A DNA stretch of 64,000 nucleotides, taken from assembly GCF_026672255.1 (NCBI RefSeq), contig NZ_JAPOHA010000007.1, positions 3,291-67,290 of the forward strand, written 5' to 3'. This document shows positions 52,352 to 62,999 of this stretch, one piece after another. The stretch comes from Caproiciproducens galactitolivorans. Lineage in GTDB: Bacteria > Bacillota > Clostridia > Oscillospirales > Acutalibacteraceae. The position numbers and the translations under genes were made by a program. The notes under the pieces are model-generated. The model saw nothing but the letters and a program-made list of their open reading frames with translations. It did not search any database and was not told where the DNA came from. The first letter of the stretch is position 1; each line of letters starts with the position of its first letter.

Positions 52352-55300
52352 ATGGAATTTAATGTATTTGAATCGATCAAGATCGGACTTGCTTCACCGG
52401 AAAAAATCAGAGAATGGTCTCATGGCGAGGTAAAAAAACCGGAAACAATAAATTATCGTACCCTGAAGCCGGAACGCGACGGACTTTTCTGCGAACGTAT
52501 TTTTGGGCCTCAGAAGGACTGGGAATGCCATTGCGGAAAGTATAAGAGAATTCGCTATAAGGGCAAGATTTGTGAACGCTGCGGCGTTGAAGTTACCAGG
52601 GCGAAGGTTCGCCGCGAGCGTATGGGCCATATTGAGCTTGCCGCTCCGGTTTCCCACATCTGGTATTTTAAAGGCATCCCCTCCAGAATGGGTTTAATAT
52701 TGGATATTTCCCCCCGTATGCTGGAAAAAGTACTGTATTTTGCGCTGTATATCGTAACCGATCCCGGCAATGTGCGTGAATTGCAGAAAAAACAGCTTCT
52801 TAATGAAAAAGAATACCGCGACATGCGCGAAAAATACGAGGACGATTTTGAAGCCGGCATGGGCGCGGAAGCAATTAAAAAGCTTCTGACGGAGATTGAC
52901 CTCGATCAGGTTTCCGAGGAATTGAAGGGTGAACTTCTGAATGCTTCCGGCCAAAAACGCGTGCGCATTTTGAAGCGTCTGGAAGTGATTGAGGCGTTCC
53001 GTCTTTCCGGAAACCGTCCGGAATGGATGATCCTCGATGTTGTTCCGGTTATTCCGCCGGATATCCGCCCGATGGTACAGCTCGACGGCGGCCGCTTTGC
53101 GACTTCCGACTTAAACGACCTTTATCGCCGTGTCATCAACCGTAACAACCGTCTGAAAAGACTTTTGGAATTAGGCGCTCCGGATATCATTGTCCGGAAT
53201 GAAAAGCGTATGCTCCAGGAAGCCGTCGACGCGTTAATCGACAACGGCCGCCGCGGCAGACCGGTAACCGGCCCGAACAACCGTCCTTTGAAATCCCTTT
53301 CCGATATGCTGAAAGGCAAGCAGGGGCGTTTCCGCCAGAACCTTTTGGGGAAACGTGTTGACTATTCCGGCCGTTCCGTTATCGTTGTCGGCCCTGAACT
53401 GAAAATGTACCAGTGCGGCCTTCCGAAGGAAATGGCGCTGGAACTGTTTAAACCGTTTGTTATGAAGCGTCTGGTCGAAACCGGCGCGGCAGGAAACATT
53501 AAAGCGGCAAGAAAAGCAGTTGAGCGCGCAAAGCCGGAGGTTTGGGACGCGCTTGAAATTGTAATTAAGAACCATCCTGTTCTGTTAAACCGTGCGCCTA
53601 CACTGCACAGACTGGGTATTCAGGCATTTGAGCCCGTGCTGGTGGAAGGCCGCGCATTAAAGCTTCATCCGCTGGCCTGTACGGCTTACAACGCGGACTT
53701 TGACGGCGACCAGATGGCTGTTCACGTGCCGCTTTCCGCAGAAGCGCAGGCCGAGGCCCGCTTCCTGATGCTGGCCGCCGGCAACCTGCTGAAGCCTTCC
53801 GACGGACGCCCGGTTACCGTACCGACCCAGGACATGGTTTTGGGTTCTTACTACCTTACCCTGGATAAGGATGGTGAACCCGGCGAAGGAAAAATTTTCA
53901 GGAATTACGACGAAGCTATTATGGCGTATGACGCCAAAGTCGTTGGGCTTCACGCGAAAATCAAGGTTCGTAGAACGCTTGAAATTAACGGGGAGCAGGT
54001 TTCCCGCCTGGTTGATACTACCGTTGGCCGCATGATCTTCAACCGGCCGATTCCGCAGGATCTGGGTTACATCGACCGCTCGAATCCGGATAACCTGTTT
54101 AAATTTGAGATCGATTTCCTGGTTGGCAAAAAGCAGCTCGGCCAGATTATCGACAAATGCATTAAAACGCACGGAACGGCGCAGACGGCGGACGTTCTGG
54201 ACAGCATCAAGTCACAGGGCTATAAATATTCCACTTTGAGCGCCATTACGGTTGCGGTTTGCGATGCAACCATTCCGCCGGAGAAAAAGGATATTATTGA
54301 TGCTGCCGAAAAACAGATCGACGTTGTTTACGATCAGTTTAAGAACGGCTTGCTTTCCGACGGCGAGCGCTACAACGCGGTACTGAACACTTGGGCGAAA
54401 GCGACCGAGGACGTTTCCGTAGCGCTGCAGAAGAACCTTGACCGTTACAACCCGATCTTCATGATGGCGGATTCCGGCGCCCGTGGTTCTATGAGCCAGA
54501 TTCGTCAGTTGGCCGGTATGCGCGGACTGATTGCCAATACGTCCGGTAAAACCATTGAAATTCCGATCAGGGCGAACTACCGTGAAGGCCTGAACATTTT
54601 GGAATACTTTATTTCTTCCCGCGGCGCCAGAAAGGGCCTTGCCGATACCGCTCTTCGTACCGCCGACTCCGGTTACCTTACCCGCCGTCTGGTTGATGTT
54701 TCACAGGATGTTATTATTCGTGAAGACGACTGCGGTACGGACGACGGACTGGAAGTTTATGATATCCGCGAGGGCAAGGAAGCAATCGAAGCATTGCACG
54801 AGCGTCTTCTCGGCAGATATCTTGTGGAAGACTTTGTCGATGAGAAAACGGGCGAGGTTCTTGTATCCAAGGATAAGCTCATGAATGACCATGATGCGGA
54901 TATCATTGTCGATCACGGGGTAGAGCATATTAAAATCCGCTCCGTTTTGAATTGCTGCGCAAAGCACGGTGTCTGCAAAAAATGCTACGGCGCCAACCTT
55001 GCAAACGGCCAGACCGTCGCGGTCGGTGAAGCGGTCGGTATCATTGCGGCGCAGTCCATCGGCGAACCCGGCACACAGCTGACCATGAGAACCTTCCATA
55101 CGGGCGGCGTTGCAAGCTCCGAGGATATTACACAGGGTCTGCCGCGTGTTGAGGAACTGTTTGAAGGCCGTAAACCGAAGCATCTTGCCATCATCAGCGA
55201 GATTGCCGGTACGGTATCCTTCGAGGAAATCAAGAAGAACCGTCATGTTGTTGTTACAAACAATGAAACAGGCGAATCGAAATCCTACCTTGTTCCTTTC

Positions 55301-55894
55301 GGCTCCCGTATTATTGTTGCGGAGGGCCAGCAGATCAAAGCCGGAACCAGAGTTACCGAAGGTTCCGTCAACCCGCATGATGTTCTTGCCATCAGCGGTA
55401 CGCACGCCGTTCAGGACTACCTGATCGAGGAAGTGCAGCGCGTTTACCGTATGCAGGGTGTTGATATCAATGATAAGCATATCGAGGTTATTGTCCGCCA
55501 GATGATGAAAAAGGTTAAGATTGAAGATTCCGGCGATACAACCCTGCTGCCGAGCTCACTGGTTGAAAAGAGCGAAATGGAAGCGGAAAATCAGATTATC
55601 CGCGACCGTATCAAAGCAGGGGAAACCGATCTGCGCGAGGCGACCGCAACCCCGGTTCTGCTTGGTATTACCAAGGCTTCGCTGGCTACCGATTCCTTCC
55701 TGTCCGCCGCCTCCTTCCAGGAGACGACCCGCGTGCTGACGGACGCCGCCATTAAGGGTAAAGTTGACCCGCTGCTCGGACTGAAAGAGAACGTTATTAT
55801 CGGTAAGCTGATCCCGGCAGGAACGGGTATGAAATGCTACAGCGATGTGGAAATCAAGCCTGCAAATGAAGACTTGACAAGCGACGCCGTATAG
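52352..55894 (+). CDS. rpoC: RNA polymerase beta' subunit
   Basis: 1180 aa. The zinc finger at about 60-80 ([20 protein letters not shown]), the catalytic NADFDGDQM at the metal site, the bridge helix/trigger loop region, and the second zinc site [13 protein letters not shown] are all seen. The length fits a beta' without large insertions. The final codons contain a promoter for the downstream ribosomal protein genes. Confidence 0.97.
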   Translation: MEFNVFESIKIGLASPEKIREWSHGEVKKPETINYRTLKPERDGLFCERIFGPQKDWECHCGKYKRIRYKGKICERCGVEVTRAKVRRERMGHIELAAPVSHIWYFKGIPSRMGLILDISPRMLEKVLYFALYIVTDPGNVRELQKKQLLNEKEYRDMREKYEDDFEAGMGAEAIKKLLTEIDLDQVSEELKGELLNASGQKRVRILKRLEVIEAFRLSGNRPEWMILDVVPVIPPDIRPMVQLDGGRFATSDLNDLYRRVINRNNRLKRLLELGAPDIIVRNEKRMLQEAVDALIDNGRRGRPVTGPNNRPLKSLSDMLKGKQGRFRQNLLGKRVDYSGRSVIVVGPELKMYQCGLPKEMALELFKPFVMKRLVETGAAGNIKAARKAVERAKPEVWDALEIVIKNHPVLLNRAPTLHRLGIQAFEPVLVEGRALKLHPLACTAYNADFDGDQMAVHVPLSAEAQAEARFLMLAAGNLLKPSDGRPVTVPTQDMVLGSYYLTLDKDGEPGEGKIFRNYDEAIMAYDAKVVGLHAKIKVRRTLEINGEQVSRLVDTTVGRMIFNRPIPQDLGYIDRSNPDNLFKFEIDFLVGKKQLGQIIDKCIKTHGTAQTADVLDSIKSQGYKYSTLSAITVAVCDATIPPEKKDIIDAAEKQIDVVYDQFKNGLLSDGERYNAVLNTWAKATEDVSVALQKNLDRYNPIFMMADSGARGSMSQIRQLAGMRGLIANTSGKTIEIPIRANYREGLNILEYFISSRGARKGLADTALRTADSGYLTRRLVDVSQDVIIREDDCGTDDGLEVYDIREGKEAIEALHERLLGRYLVEDFVDEKTGEVLVSKDKLMNDHDADIIVDHGVEHIKIRSVLNCCAKHGVCKKCYGANLANGQTVAVGEAVGIIAAQSIGEPGTQLTMRTFHTGGVASSEDITQGLPRVEELFEGRKPKHLAIISEIAGTVSFEEIKKNRHVVVTNNETGESKSYLVPFGSRIIVAEGQQIKAGTRVTEGSVNPHDVLAISGTHAVQDYLIEEVQRVYRMQGVDINDKHIEVIVRQMMKKVKIEDSGDTTLLPSSLVEKSEMEAENQIIRDRIKAGETDLREATATPVLLGITKASLATDSFLSAASFQETTRVLTDAAIKGKVDPLLGLKENVIIGKLIPAGTGMKCYSDVEIKPANEDLTSDAV

Positions 55895-55903
55895 GATTAT
55901 AAT
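55874..55903 (+). promoter_or_regulatory. Promoter for rpsL-rpsG-fusA inside the end of rpoC
   Basis: TTGACA (55874-55879), 18-bp spacer, TATAAT (55898-55903). The -35 lies in the last rpoC codons and the -10 just after the stop. Confidence 0.8.
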
Positions 55904-55933
55904 ACTAACTTGTGATGGTTTGTTAATTGAATG

Positions 55934-55975
55934 CTTAATTCCTATTCGGAAGTTTTGCTTTCGGATAGGATTAAG
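55934..55975 (+). promoter_or_regulatory. Leader hairpin upstream of rpsL
   Basis: CTTAAT.CCTAT.CGGAA pairs with TTTCGG.ATAGG.ATTAAG over 42 bases with single-base bulges; no T-tract follows. It lies in the rpsL leader, about 80 bases before the start. A role as a ribosomal-protein or attenuation site is possible. Confidence 0.55.
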
Positions 55976-56058
55976 TTGTTTAAAGATTAATTTGTTGTTA
56001 CGCCGGATATACTATATATCCGCTTAACATATATAAATTTGATGTGAGGAGGTGTCTT

Positions 56059-56487
56059 ATGCCAACATTTAATCAGTTAGTCCATACGGGCAGAGAAGTC
56101 GCCGTTTCCAAAGCAAAGGCTCCTGCGCTTTTAAAGGGCTGGAACTCCAAGAAGCGTGTATCCATTGATCAGGATTCTCCGCAAAAACGCGGTGTTTGCA
56201 CAACTGTAAAGACTGCTACACCGAAAAAGCCGAACTCTGCTTTAAGAAAAATCGCCAGAGTCAGGCTCTCCAACGGAATCGAAGTCAGTGCTTACATTCC
56301 CGGAGTCGGCCACAATCTTCAGGAACACAGCGTTGTTATGATCCGCGGCGGCCGTGTTAAGGATCTGCCTGGTGTGCGTTACCACATTATCCGCGGTACC
56401 CTTGATGCGCAAGGCGTAGCACAGCGTATGCAGGCCCGTTCCAAGTATGGCGCGAAGCGTCCGAAGGCCGGCGCAGCAAAAAAATAA
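56059..56487 (+). CDS. rpsL: Ribosomal protein S12
   Basis: 142 aa from ATG 56059 behind [23 protein letters not shown], the streptomycin-site loops [15 protein letters not shown] and [13 protein letters not shown] are intact, with wild-type lysines. First gene of the str operon; no L7Ae-like gene lies between rpoC and rpsL. Confidence 0.97.
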   Translation: MPTFNQLVHTGREVAVSKAKAPALLKGWNSKKRVSIDQDSPQKRGVCTTVKTATPKKPNSALRKIARVRLSNGIEVSAYIPGVGHNLQEHSVVMIRGGRVKDLPGVRYHIIRGTLDAQGVAQRMQARSKYGAKRPKAGAAKK

Positions 56488-56621
56488 GGTAGTTTAAATT
56501 GACAGAAACCGAACGGCTGCAAGGCGGCGTTCTTTATATATAAAGACGTCTCTGAATTGGCCACGGGAGTTTGTCGCTTTCGAGTACCTATGATATCATT
56601 CATGTGAAGGAGGGAAGTAAA

Positions 56622-57092
56622 GTGCCAAGAAGAGGTAATATTGCAAAACGTGATGTTTTGCCGGATCCGCTTTATAACTCAAAGCTTGTAACACGTCTTG
56701 TGAATAATGTCATGATCGACGGTAAGAAGGGTGTAGCCCAAAAAATCGTATACGGTGCATTTGATATTATCAGCGAGAAAACAGGGAAAGATCCTTTGGA
56801 GGTTTTCGAGGCAGCAATGGAAAACATTATGCCGTCTCTCGAAGTGAAGGCCCGCCGTGTCGGCGGTGCAACCTACCAGGTTCCGATGGAGGTTCGCCCT
56901 GAAAGAAGACAAACATTAGGTTTACGTTGGATGACAAATTATTCAAGACTTAGATCTGAGAAGACCATGAGAGAAAGACTTGCCGGTGAAATTCTTGATG
57001 CTGTAAATGGTGCTGGCGGCGCCGCTAAGAAGCGTGACGACACGCATAAGATGGCGGAAGCCAATAAGGCATTTGCTCATTACAGATGGTAA
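56622..57092 (+). CDS. rpsG: Ribosomal protein S7
   Basis: 156 aa from GTG 56622 with GGAGGG upstream; length is that of bacterial S7. [40 protein letters not shown] and the C-terminal [20 protein letters not shown] are diagnostic. It nucleates the 30S head and usually represses the str operon. The 134-bp gap from rpsL is longer than usual. Confidence 0.97.
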   Translation: MPRRGNIAKRDVLPDPLYNSKLVTRLVNNVMIDGKKGVAQKIVYGAFDIISEKTGKDPLEVFEAAMENIMPSLEVKARRVGGATYQVPMEVRPERRQTLGLRWMTNYSRLRSEKTMRERLAGEILDAVNGAGGAAKKRDDTHKMAEANKAFAHYRW

Positions 57093-57165
57093 TCCGACCC
57101 TGTTTGTCATTTTGCCGAATGTAATGTACAAATCCTAACCTTTTTCAGACTTTAAGGAGGAAACT

Positions 57166-59247
57166 ATGCCAAGGCAGGTATCGCTTGAATTAACTCGTAA
57201 TATCGGTATCATGGCTCATATTGATGCCGGTAAAACAACTACCACTGAACGTATCCTGTATTATACAGGAATTAACCATAAGATTGGCGAAACACATGAA
57301 GGTACTGCAACTATGGACTGGATGGTGCAGGAGCAGGAAAGAGGTATTACCATTACTTCTGCCGCAACGACCTGCTTTTGGAAGGGCCATAGAATCAACA
57401 TCATTGACACCCCAGGCCACGTTGACTTTACAGTAGAGGTTGAGCGTTCGCTTCGCGTACTTGACGGCTCGGTAACAGTTTTCTGCGCCAAAGGCGGTGT
57501 TGAGCCGCAGTCTGAAACTGTATGGCGTCAGGCTGAGGAATATCATGTTCCGCGCATGGCTTATGTGAATAAAATGGACATCATGGGCGCCGATTTCTAT
57601 CGTGTTGTCGATATGATGAAAGATCGTCTGAAGTGCAACGCTGTGCCGATTCAGCTCCCGATCGGTTCCGAGGATACCTTTAAAGGAATCATCGATCTGG
57701 TCGAAATGAAGGCCGATGTGTACTATGACGACATGGGCAAGGACATGAAAACAGAGGATATCCCGGAGGATATGCTCGAACTTGCCAATAAATATCATAC
57801 GGAATTAATTGAACATGTTGCTGAGCAGGACGACGCTCTGATGGAGAAGTACCTGAACGGCGAAACTCTTACGACCGAAGAAATTGTGAAGACAATCCGT
57901 AAGTCAACGATTGCAAACAACATGGTTCCCGTTTGCTGCGGAACTTCCTACAGAAACAAGGGCGTTCAGAAGCTTCTGGATGCAATTGTCGACTATATGC
58001 CTGCACCGACGGATGTCGCGGCAATTCGGGGCACAAACCCTGAAACCGGCGAAGAATTGGACTGCCATTCTTCCGACGATGAGCCTTTTGCGGCTCTGGC
58101 ATTTAAGATTGCAACCGATCCTTTTGTTGGAAAACTCTGCTTCTTCCGCGTATATTCCGGAAAGATGGACGCGGGTTCAAGCGTTTATAACTCAACAAAG
58201 GACAAAACGGAGCGCATTGGCCGAATTCTTCAAATGCACGCCAACCATCGTCAGGATATTGAAACCGTTTACGCGGGCGATATCGCGGCTGCCGTAGGTC
58301 TGAAAAATACCACGACCGGCGACACCCTCTGCGATGACAGGCATCCGATTATTCTGGAATCCATGGACTTCCCGGATCCGGTTATCGAGGTTGCGATTGA
58401 ACCGAAAACAAAGGCCGGCCAGGAAAAAATGGGTATTGCGCTTGCAAAGCTGGCGGAAGAAGACCCGACCTTCAAGGCTTACACGCAGGAAGAAACCGGC
58501 CAGACCATTATCGCCGGCATGGGCGAACTGCATCTGGAAATCATTGTCGACAGACTGATGCGTGAATTCCACGTGGAAGCGAATGTCGGCAAGCCGCAGG
58601 TATCCTATAAAGAGACCATTCGCGGTAATGCGGATGTCGATACGAAATATGCACGTCAGTCCGGCGGCCGCGGCCAGTACGGTCACGTTAAAATCCGTAT
58701 TGAGCCGAATCCGGGCAAGGGCTATGAATTTGTCAACGCAGTTGTCGGCGGTGCGATTCCGAAGGAATACATTCCGGCGGTTGACATGGGTATTCAGGGC
58801 GCTATGCTTACCGGCGTACTTGCAGGATATCCTGTAGTTGACGTAAAGGTTACTCTTTACGATGGTTCTTACCATGAAGTCGACTCCTCTGAAATGGCGT
58901 TTAAGATCGCGGGTTCCATGGCCTTTAAAGAGGCAATGCGGAAAGCGGATCCGGTTATTTTGGAGCCGATTATGAAGGTCAATGTTACCGTTCCGGAGGA
59001 ATACATGGGCGACGTTATCGGCGACCTGAATTCCCGCCGCGGTATGATCGAAGGAATGGACGCCGTTTCCGGCGCAGAGCAGATTCGTTCAAGCGTGCCG
59101 CTTTCCGAAATGTTTGGCTATGCGACCGATTTACGTTCCAAAACACAGGGCAGAGGCCAGTTCGTTATGGAACCGGCTACTTCGATGGAAGTACCGAAAT
59201 CGATATCCGAAGGGATCATTTCCGCCAGAAACAAAAAGTCCGAATAA
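57166..59247 (+). CDS. fusA: Elongation factor G
   Basis: 693 aa. G1 [20 protein letters not shown]3 DTPGHVDF, G4 NKMD, followed by domains II-V to the usual C-terminus. RBS AAGGAGGAAAC. It drives translocation on the ribosome. Length is normal. Confidence 0.97.
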   Translation: MPRQVSLELTRNIGIMAHIDAGKTTTTERILYYTGINHKIGETHEGTATMDWMVQEQERGITITSAATTCFWKGHRINIIDTPGHVDFTVEVERSLRVLDGSVTVFCAKGGVEPQSETVWRQAEEYHVPRMAYVNKMDIMGADFYRVVDMMKDRLKCNAVPIQLPIGSEDTFKGIIDLVEMKADVYYDDMGKDMKTEDIPEDMLELANKYHTELIEHVAEQDDALMEKYLNGETLTTEEIVKTIRKSTIANNMVPVCCGTSYRNKGVQKLLDAIVDYMPAPTDVAAIRGTNPETGEELDCHSSDDEPFAALAFKIATDPFVGKLCFFRVYSGKMDAGSSVYNSTKDKTERIGRILQMHANHRQDIETVYAGDIAAAVGLKNTTTGDTLCDDRHPIILESMDFPDPVIEVAIEPKTKAGQEKMGIALAKLAEEDPTFKAYTQEETGQTIIAGMGELHLEIIVDRLMREFHVEANVGKPQVSYKETIRGNADVDTKYARQSGGRGQYGHVKIRIEPNPGKGYEFVNAVVGGAIPKEYIPAVDMGIQGAMLTGVLAGYPVVDVKVTLYDGSYHEVDSSEMAFKIAGSMAFKEAMRKADPVILEPIMKVNVTVPEEYMGDVIGDLNSRRGMIEGMDAVSGAEQIRSSVPLSEMFGYATDLRSKTQGRGQFVMEPATSMEVPKSISEGIISARNKKSE

Positions 59248-59261
59248 CTTGCAAAATATGC

Positions 59262-59289
59262 TTGATTTTTCCCATTGTTATGATAAAAT
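59262..59289 (+). promoter_or_regulatory. Promoter of tuf
   Basis: TTGATT (59262-59267), 16-bp spacer, TAAAAT (59284-59289), 60 bp before the tuf start. Confidence 0.65.
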
Positions 59290-59349
59290 GATATGCATAG
59301 CTTTATGTTAAAAAATTATTATCAGTGTAAATAAAAAGGAGGAATTCCA

Positions 59350-60552
59350 ATGGCAAAAGCAAAATTCGACAGATCCAAACCCCACGTAAACATTGGTACC
59401 ATCGGCCACGTTGACCATGGCAAGACCACATTGACCGCTGCTATCACAAAAGTTTTGAACTTCAGCGGTGAAGCTGATTTCGTTGACTACGCAAATATTG
59501 ATAAGGCTCCTGAAGAGAGAGAGCGCGGTATCACCATCAACACATCTCACGTTGAGTATCAGACTGCAACACGTCATTATGCTCACGTTGACTGCCCAGG
59601 CCATGCTGACTACGTTAAGAACATGATCACCGGTGCTGCTCAGATGGACGGCGCAATCCTTGTTGTTTCTGCTGCTGACGGCCCGATGCCTCAGACCAGA
59701 GAGCACATCCTGCTCGCTCGTCAGGTTGGCGTTCCATATATTGTTGTATTTATGAACAAAGTGGATCAGGTTGATGATCCGGAACTTCTTGATCTGGTTG
59801 AGATGGAAATTCGTGACCTCCTTAATGAATACGAATTCCCGGGCGACGATACACCGATTATCCGCGGTTCCGCTTTGGTTGCTCTTGAATCAAAGTCTAC
59901 GGATGTCGATGCACCCGAGTACAAGTGCATTAAAGAACTGATGGATGCTGTCGATTCTTTCATTCCGACTCCGGAACGTAAAGCAGATCTGCCTTTCCTT
60001 ATGCCTGTTGAAGACGTCTTCACCATTACCGGCCGCGGCACAGTTGCAACCGGTAGAGTTGAGCGTGGTACAGCCAAGGTTGGCGAAGAAATTGAAATTA
60101 TCGGTCTTACCGAAGAGCGTAAAAAGTCTGTTATTACAGGCCTTGAAATGTTCAGAAAGACCCTTGATTTTGCTGAGGCTGGCGATAACGTCGGTGTTCT
60201 TCTCCGTGGTATTCAGAGAACGGAAATTGAGCGCGGCCAGGTTCTTGCAAAGCCGGGCACCATTCATCCTCATACCAAATTCCGCGGTCAGGTTTATGTT
60301 CTGACAAAGGAAGAAGGCGGACGTCATACTCCGTTCTTCAACAACTACCGTCCTCAGTTCTATTTCAGAACGACAGACGTTACCGGTGTTATTTCCCTTC
60401 CGGAAGGCACAGAAATGTGCATGCCTGGCGATAACGTTGAAATGGATGTTGAACTGATTACCCCAATCGCTATTGAAGAGGGCCTTCGTTTCGCTATCCG
60501 TGAAGGCGGCCATACCGTTGGCTCCGGCGTTGTTATTAAAATTAACTCCTAA
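59350..60552 (+). CDS. tuf: Elongation factor Tu
   Basis: 400 aa. G1 [12 protein letters not shown]2 RERGITI, G3 [14 protein letters not shown]4 NKVDQVDD, then domains II and III to the end [11 protein letters not shown]. It delivers aminoacyl-tRNA to the ribosome. Codons are strongly biased, as expected for a highly expressed gene. RBS AAGGAGGAAT. Confidence 0.97.
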   Translation: MAKAKFDRSKPHVNIGTIGHVDHGKTTLTAAITKVLNFSGEADFVDYANIDKAPEERERGITINTSHVEYQTATRHYAHVDCPGHADYVKNMITGAAQMDGAILVVSAADGPMPQTREHILLARQVGVPYIVVFMNKVDQVDDPELLDLVEMEIRDLLNEYEFPGDDTPIIRGSALVALESKSTDVDAPEYKCIKELMDAVDSFIPTPERKADLPFLMPVEDVFTITGRGTVATGRVERGTAKVGEEIEIIGLTEERKKSVITGLEMFRKTLDFAEAGDNVGVLLRGIQRTEIERGQVLAKPGTIHPHTKFRGQVYVLTKEEGGRHTPFFNNYRPQFYFRTTDVTGVISLPEGTEMCMPGDNVEMDVELITPIAIEEGLRFAIREGGHTVGSGVVIKINS

Positions 60553-60568
60553 GCGATTTGCTTGAATA

Positions 60569-60602
60569 AAAAGCCTTGTCCCTAAAAGGACAGGGCTTTT
60601 TT
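60569..60602 (+). terminator. Terminator after tuf
   Basis: AAAGCCtTGTCC, loop CTAAAA, GGACAgGGCTTTTTT. It ends the str operon. Confidence 0.92.
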
Positions 60603-60698
60603 GCCGTTGGGGAAGAAACAGAGATTTATTCAGGTTCTATCTTTTATTTTTATTTCATGCTATACTGTACCTATCATTTTTTTAACAGGAGTTTTAAC

Positions 60699-61934
60699 AT
60701 GGAGCAGAACGGCAATCAGCCAAACCGATTGGTTAAAATAACAGTGGGGATTCTCATTGTCGCCGCATGTATGGCGGGACTGGTATTTTCTCTTCAGACT
60801 GCAAAACAGAATCAAACAAAAGCTACTTCTCTGCCGTCGTCGGAAGCGGCGTCTGTTTCATCGGACGACCCTCCTTCGCAGCCGGAAAAAAAGCCGGTTT
60901 CCATTACCATATTGGGCGCCGGGGACGATTTGATTCATGATGTGATCTACAAACAGGCAAATGCCCGCGCGGGGGGCAAGGGTTATAATTTTCAGCCGGT
61001 TTACGCCCGCATAGCCGGGGATATAAAGAATGCGGATATCGCTGTGATTAATCAGGAAACACCGATTGCGGGGAAGATAGCACCGCCGTCGGGCTATCCG
61101 CTGTTTAATTCGCCAACCCAGCTGGGGGATGAACTCGTCAATCTGGGATTTGATGTTATTAACCATGCGAACAATCATGTATTAGATCAGGGAGAAAAAG
61201 GACTGGCGGCGACCCTTGATTTTTGGGCAACCAAACCGTCCGTTAAAGTCGTTGGGGCTTATCGCAATGACGAAGATCTTGAGAATATCCGTATCGTTGA
61301 AGCGAAGGGTATTAAAACCGCGCATATCGGGATAACGGAAATGACGAACGGCCTTTATCTGCCTAAGAATTCGAAATATCGGCTTCTTTACGCAGATAAT
61401 ACCGCGCAGATTGAGCGGCTGATTAAAAAAGCGAAAACAATGGCGGATGTTGTGGTGATTTCCGTTCATTGGGGTACGGAAAATACGTATACCCTGACGG
61501 ACAAGCAGAAAACGCTAGCGCAGAATATGGTTGACTGGGGCGCGGATATCATCTTTGGAAACCATCCCCATGTGATTCAGAAGCTGACTGTTTTAACGCG
61601 AAAAGACGGGACGAAATGCCCGGTTATTTTTGCTTTGGGAAACCTTGTTTCCGCTCAGCAGAAGGGCGATAATATGATCAGCGGCCTTCTGACGGTTACC
61701 ATGACGAAAGACTTTAATACAAACAAAACGACATTTACCGGTATGAAGTTTAAGCCGATCGTCACACAATACGGTAAGAGATGCACCAATATTACCATTT
61801 ACCCGCTCAGCCAGTATACGGACGCCCTTGCTTCCGTCCATGGTGTGCGGAAATACACGCCTGCTTTCAGCCTGAACTATATTCAGTCCATTATCAATAA
61901 AAATATTCCGAAAGAATATTTACAGGCTGATTGA
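60699..61934 (+). CDS. CapA/PgsA-like surface metallophosphoesterase-fold protein
   Basis: 411 aa from ATG 60699 behind AGGAG; the earlier in-frame start lies in the tuf terminator region. N-terminal anchor (about 12-30), Ser/Pro linker, then the CapA domain: ILGAGDDLIHDVIYKQA, VINQETPIA, FDVINHANNHVLDQGEKGL, VVISVHWGTENTYTL and IIFGNHPHVIQ with the metal-site Asp, Glu, Asn and His residues. The family is tied to poly-gamma-glutamate or other surface polymers. No pgs neighbours are here, so the substrate is unknown. Confidence 0.88.
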   Translation: MEQNGNQPNRLVKITVGILIVAACMAGLVFSLQTAKQNQTKATSLPSSEAASVSSDDPPSQPEKKPVSITILGAGDDLIHDVIYKQANARAGGKGYNFQPVYARIAGDIKNADIAVINQETPIAGKIAPPSGYPLFNSPTQLGDELVNLGFDVINHANNHVLDQGEKGLAATLDFWATKPSVKVVGAYRNDEDLENIRIVEAKGIKTAHIGITEMTNGLYLPKNSKYRLLYADNTAQIERLIKKAKTMADVVVISVHWGTENTYTLTDKQKTLAQNMVDWGADIIFGNHPHVIQKLTVLTRKDGTKCPVIFALGNLVSAQQKGDNMISGLLTVTMTKDFNTNKTTFTGMKFKPIVTQYGKRCTNITIYPLSQYTDALASVHGVRKYTPAFSLNYIQSIINKNIPKEYLQAD

Positions 61935-61959
61935 CAAAAAACGAACAGAATGCTATAAT
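61931..61959 (+). promoter_or_regulatory. Promoter of ribU
   Basis: TTGACA (61931-61936), 17-bp spacer, TATAAT (61954-61959), overlapping the stop codon of the upstream gene. Confidence 0.88.
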
Positions 61960-61977
61960 GATAATAATTTAATAGCT

Positions 61978-62152
61978 GTCTTCGGGGCGGGGTGGAATTC
62001 CCCACCGGCGGTAAAGCGGCGAAAGCCGACAAGCCCGCGAGCGAAAGCCGATTTGGTTCGATTCCAAAGCCGACGGTATAGTCCGGATGAAAGAAGAGCG
62101 CGCGTATTTGCGTAGGTAGTCCCGTAGCTTTGCTGCGGGGCTTTTTTTCGTT
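61978..62152 (+). promoter_or_regulatory. FMN (RFN) riboswitch with terminator
   Basis: The aptamer about 61978-62098 contains GGGGCGGGGTGGAATTCCCC, CGGCGGTAAAGC, AGCCCGCGAGC, and GTCCGGATGAAAGAAGA at the expected places. A terminator CCCGTAGC/GCTGCGGGG plus T7 follows at 62121-62152. FMN should switch off the riboflavin transporter downstream. Confidence 0.95.
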
Positions 62153-62176
62153 GGCAGCGCAAAAGGAGAGAAAATT

Positions 62177-62746
62177 ATGAAAACAAGCAAGAAAAACAGT
62201 GTTATTTTCATGGCTCAATTGGGTATGCTTGCGGCGGTTTCCATTGTTTTAGTAGCTTTTGTCCGCATCCCGTTGATTCCCGCCGCACCTTTTCTGGAAT
62301 ACGACATGGCGGATGCGCCGATCCTGATCGCGGCGATGCTGTTCGGTACGCTTCCTTCCATCGTCGTTCTCTTTGTCGTATCGGTTATACAGGCTTTCTT
62401 ATTCGGCGGAAATGGCTGGGTCGGTCTTTTAATGCATTTTGTCGCATCCGGTGTTTTGGTCGTTCTGGTCGGGCAGTTCTATCATCACAGCCATAAATTT
62501 TCCCATGCAGTCGTTGGCATGGTGCTCGGTACCCTCGCGATGACGGCCATCATGGTTCCGATGAACTATATTTTCACAGTGCACTTCTTTGGAACACCGA
62601 AAGCGGTTGTCGACGCCATCCTGCTCCCCGGAATTATTCCATTCAATTTGATTAAAGCAGGCTTAAACAGTGTGATCGCCGGGGTCGTTTTCAAAGCATT
62701 AACGCCGTTTATCAGTAAAAATAAAAATATGTTTACGGCGGCCTAA
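62177..62746 (+). CDS. ribU: Riboflavin ECF transporter S component
   Basis: 189 aa, six predicted membrane helices. FLEYDMADAPILIAAMLFG is the RibU-type substrate loop, and VPMNYIFTVHFFG and the C-terminal LLPGIIPFNLIKAGLNSV also fit. It binds riboflavin and works with the shared EcfAA'T module encoded elsewhere. The FMN riboswitch directly upstream confirms the substrate. Confidence 0.95.
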   Translation: MKTSKKNSVIFMAQLGMLAAVSIVLVAFVRIPLIPAAPFLEYDMADAPILIAAMLFGTLPSIVVLFVVSVIQAFLFGGNGWVGLLMHFVASGVLVVLVGQFYHHSHKFSHAVVGMVLGTLAMTAIMVPMNYIFTVHFFGTPKAVVDAILLPGIIPFNLIKAGLNSVIAGVVFKALTPFISKNKNMFTAA

Positions 62747-62775
62747 TCCATTTCTTTTTATTTTTCACTTGTATA

Positions 62776-62804
62776 TTTACATCGCATAGGATATATGCTA
62801 TAAT
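62776..62804 (+). promoter_or_regulatory. Promoter of metK
   Basis: TTTACA (62776-62781), 17-bp spacer, TATAAT (62799-62804), just before the SAM riboswitch. Confidence 0.8.
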
Positions 62805-62825
62805 GATGTAGTAAAATTAAATATG

Positions 62826-62968
62826 CCCTTATCAAGAGTGACGGAGGGAACAGGCCCTATGATGTCCGGCAACCTACAGTGTGTAAGGTGCCAAATCCTG
62901 CGGTAAAGCCGAAAGATGAGGTAATAATATACGCCGTTCGGACTTTACGAACGGCGTTTTTATTTTTA
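62826..62968 (+). promoter_or_regulatory. SAM-I (S-box) riboswitch with terminator
   Basis: CTTATCAAGAGTGACGGAGG, GGCCCTATGATGTCCGGCAA, AAGGTGCCAAATCC and GAAAGATGAGG are the S-box blocks (62826-62922). A terminator ACGCCGTTCG/CGAACGGCGT with a T-run follows at 62931-62968. SAM would shut off metK. Confidence 0.95.
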
Positions 62969-62999
62969 TTTCATACTTGCTATTCTAGGAGGAAAGATT

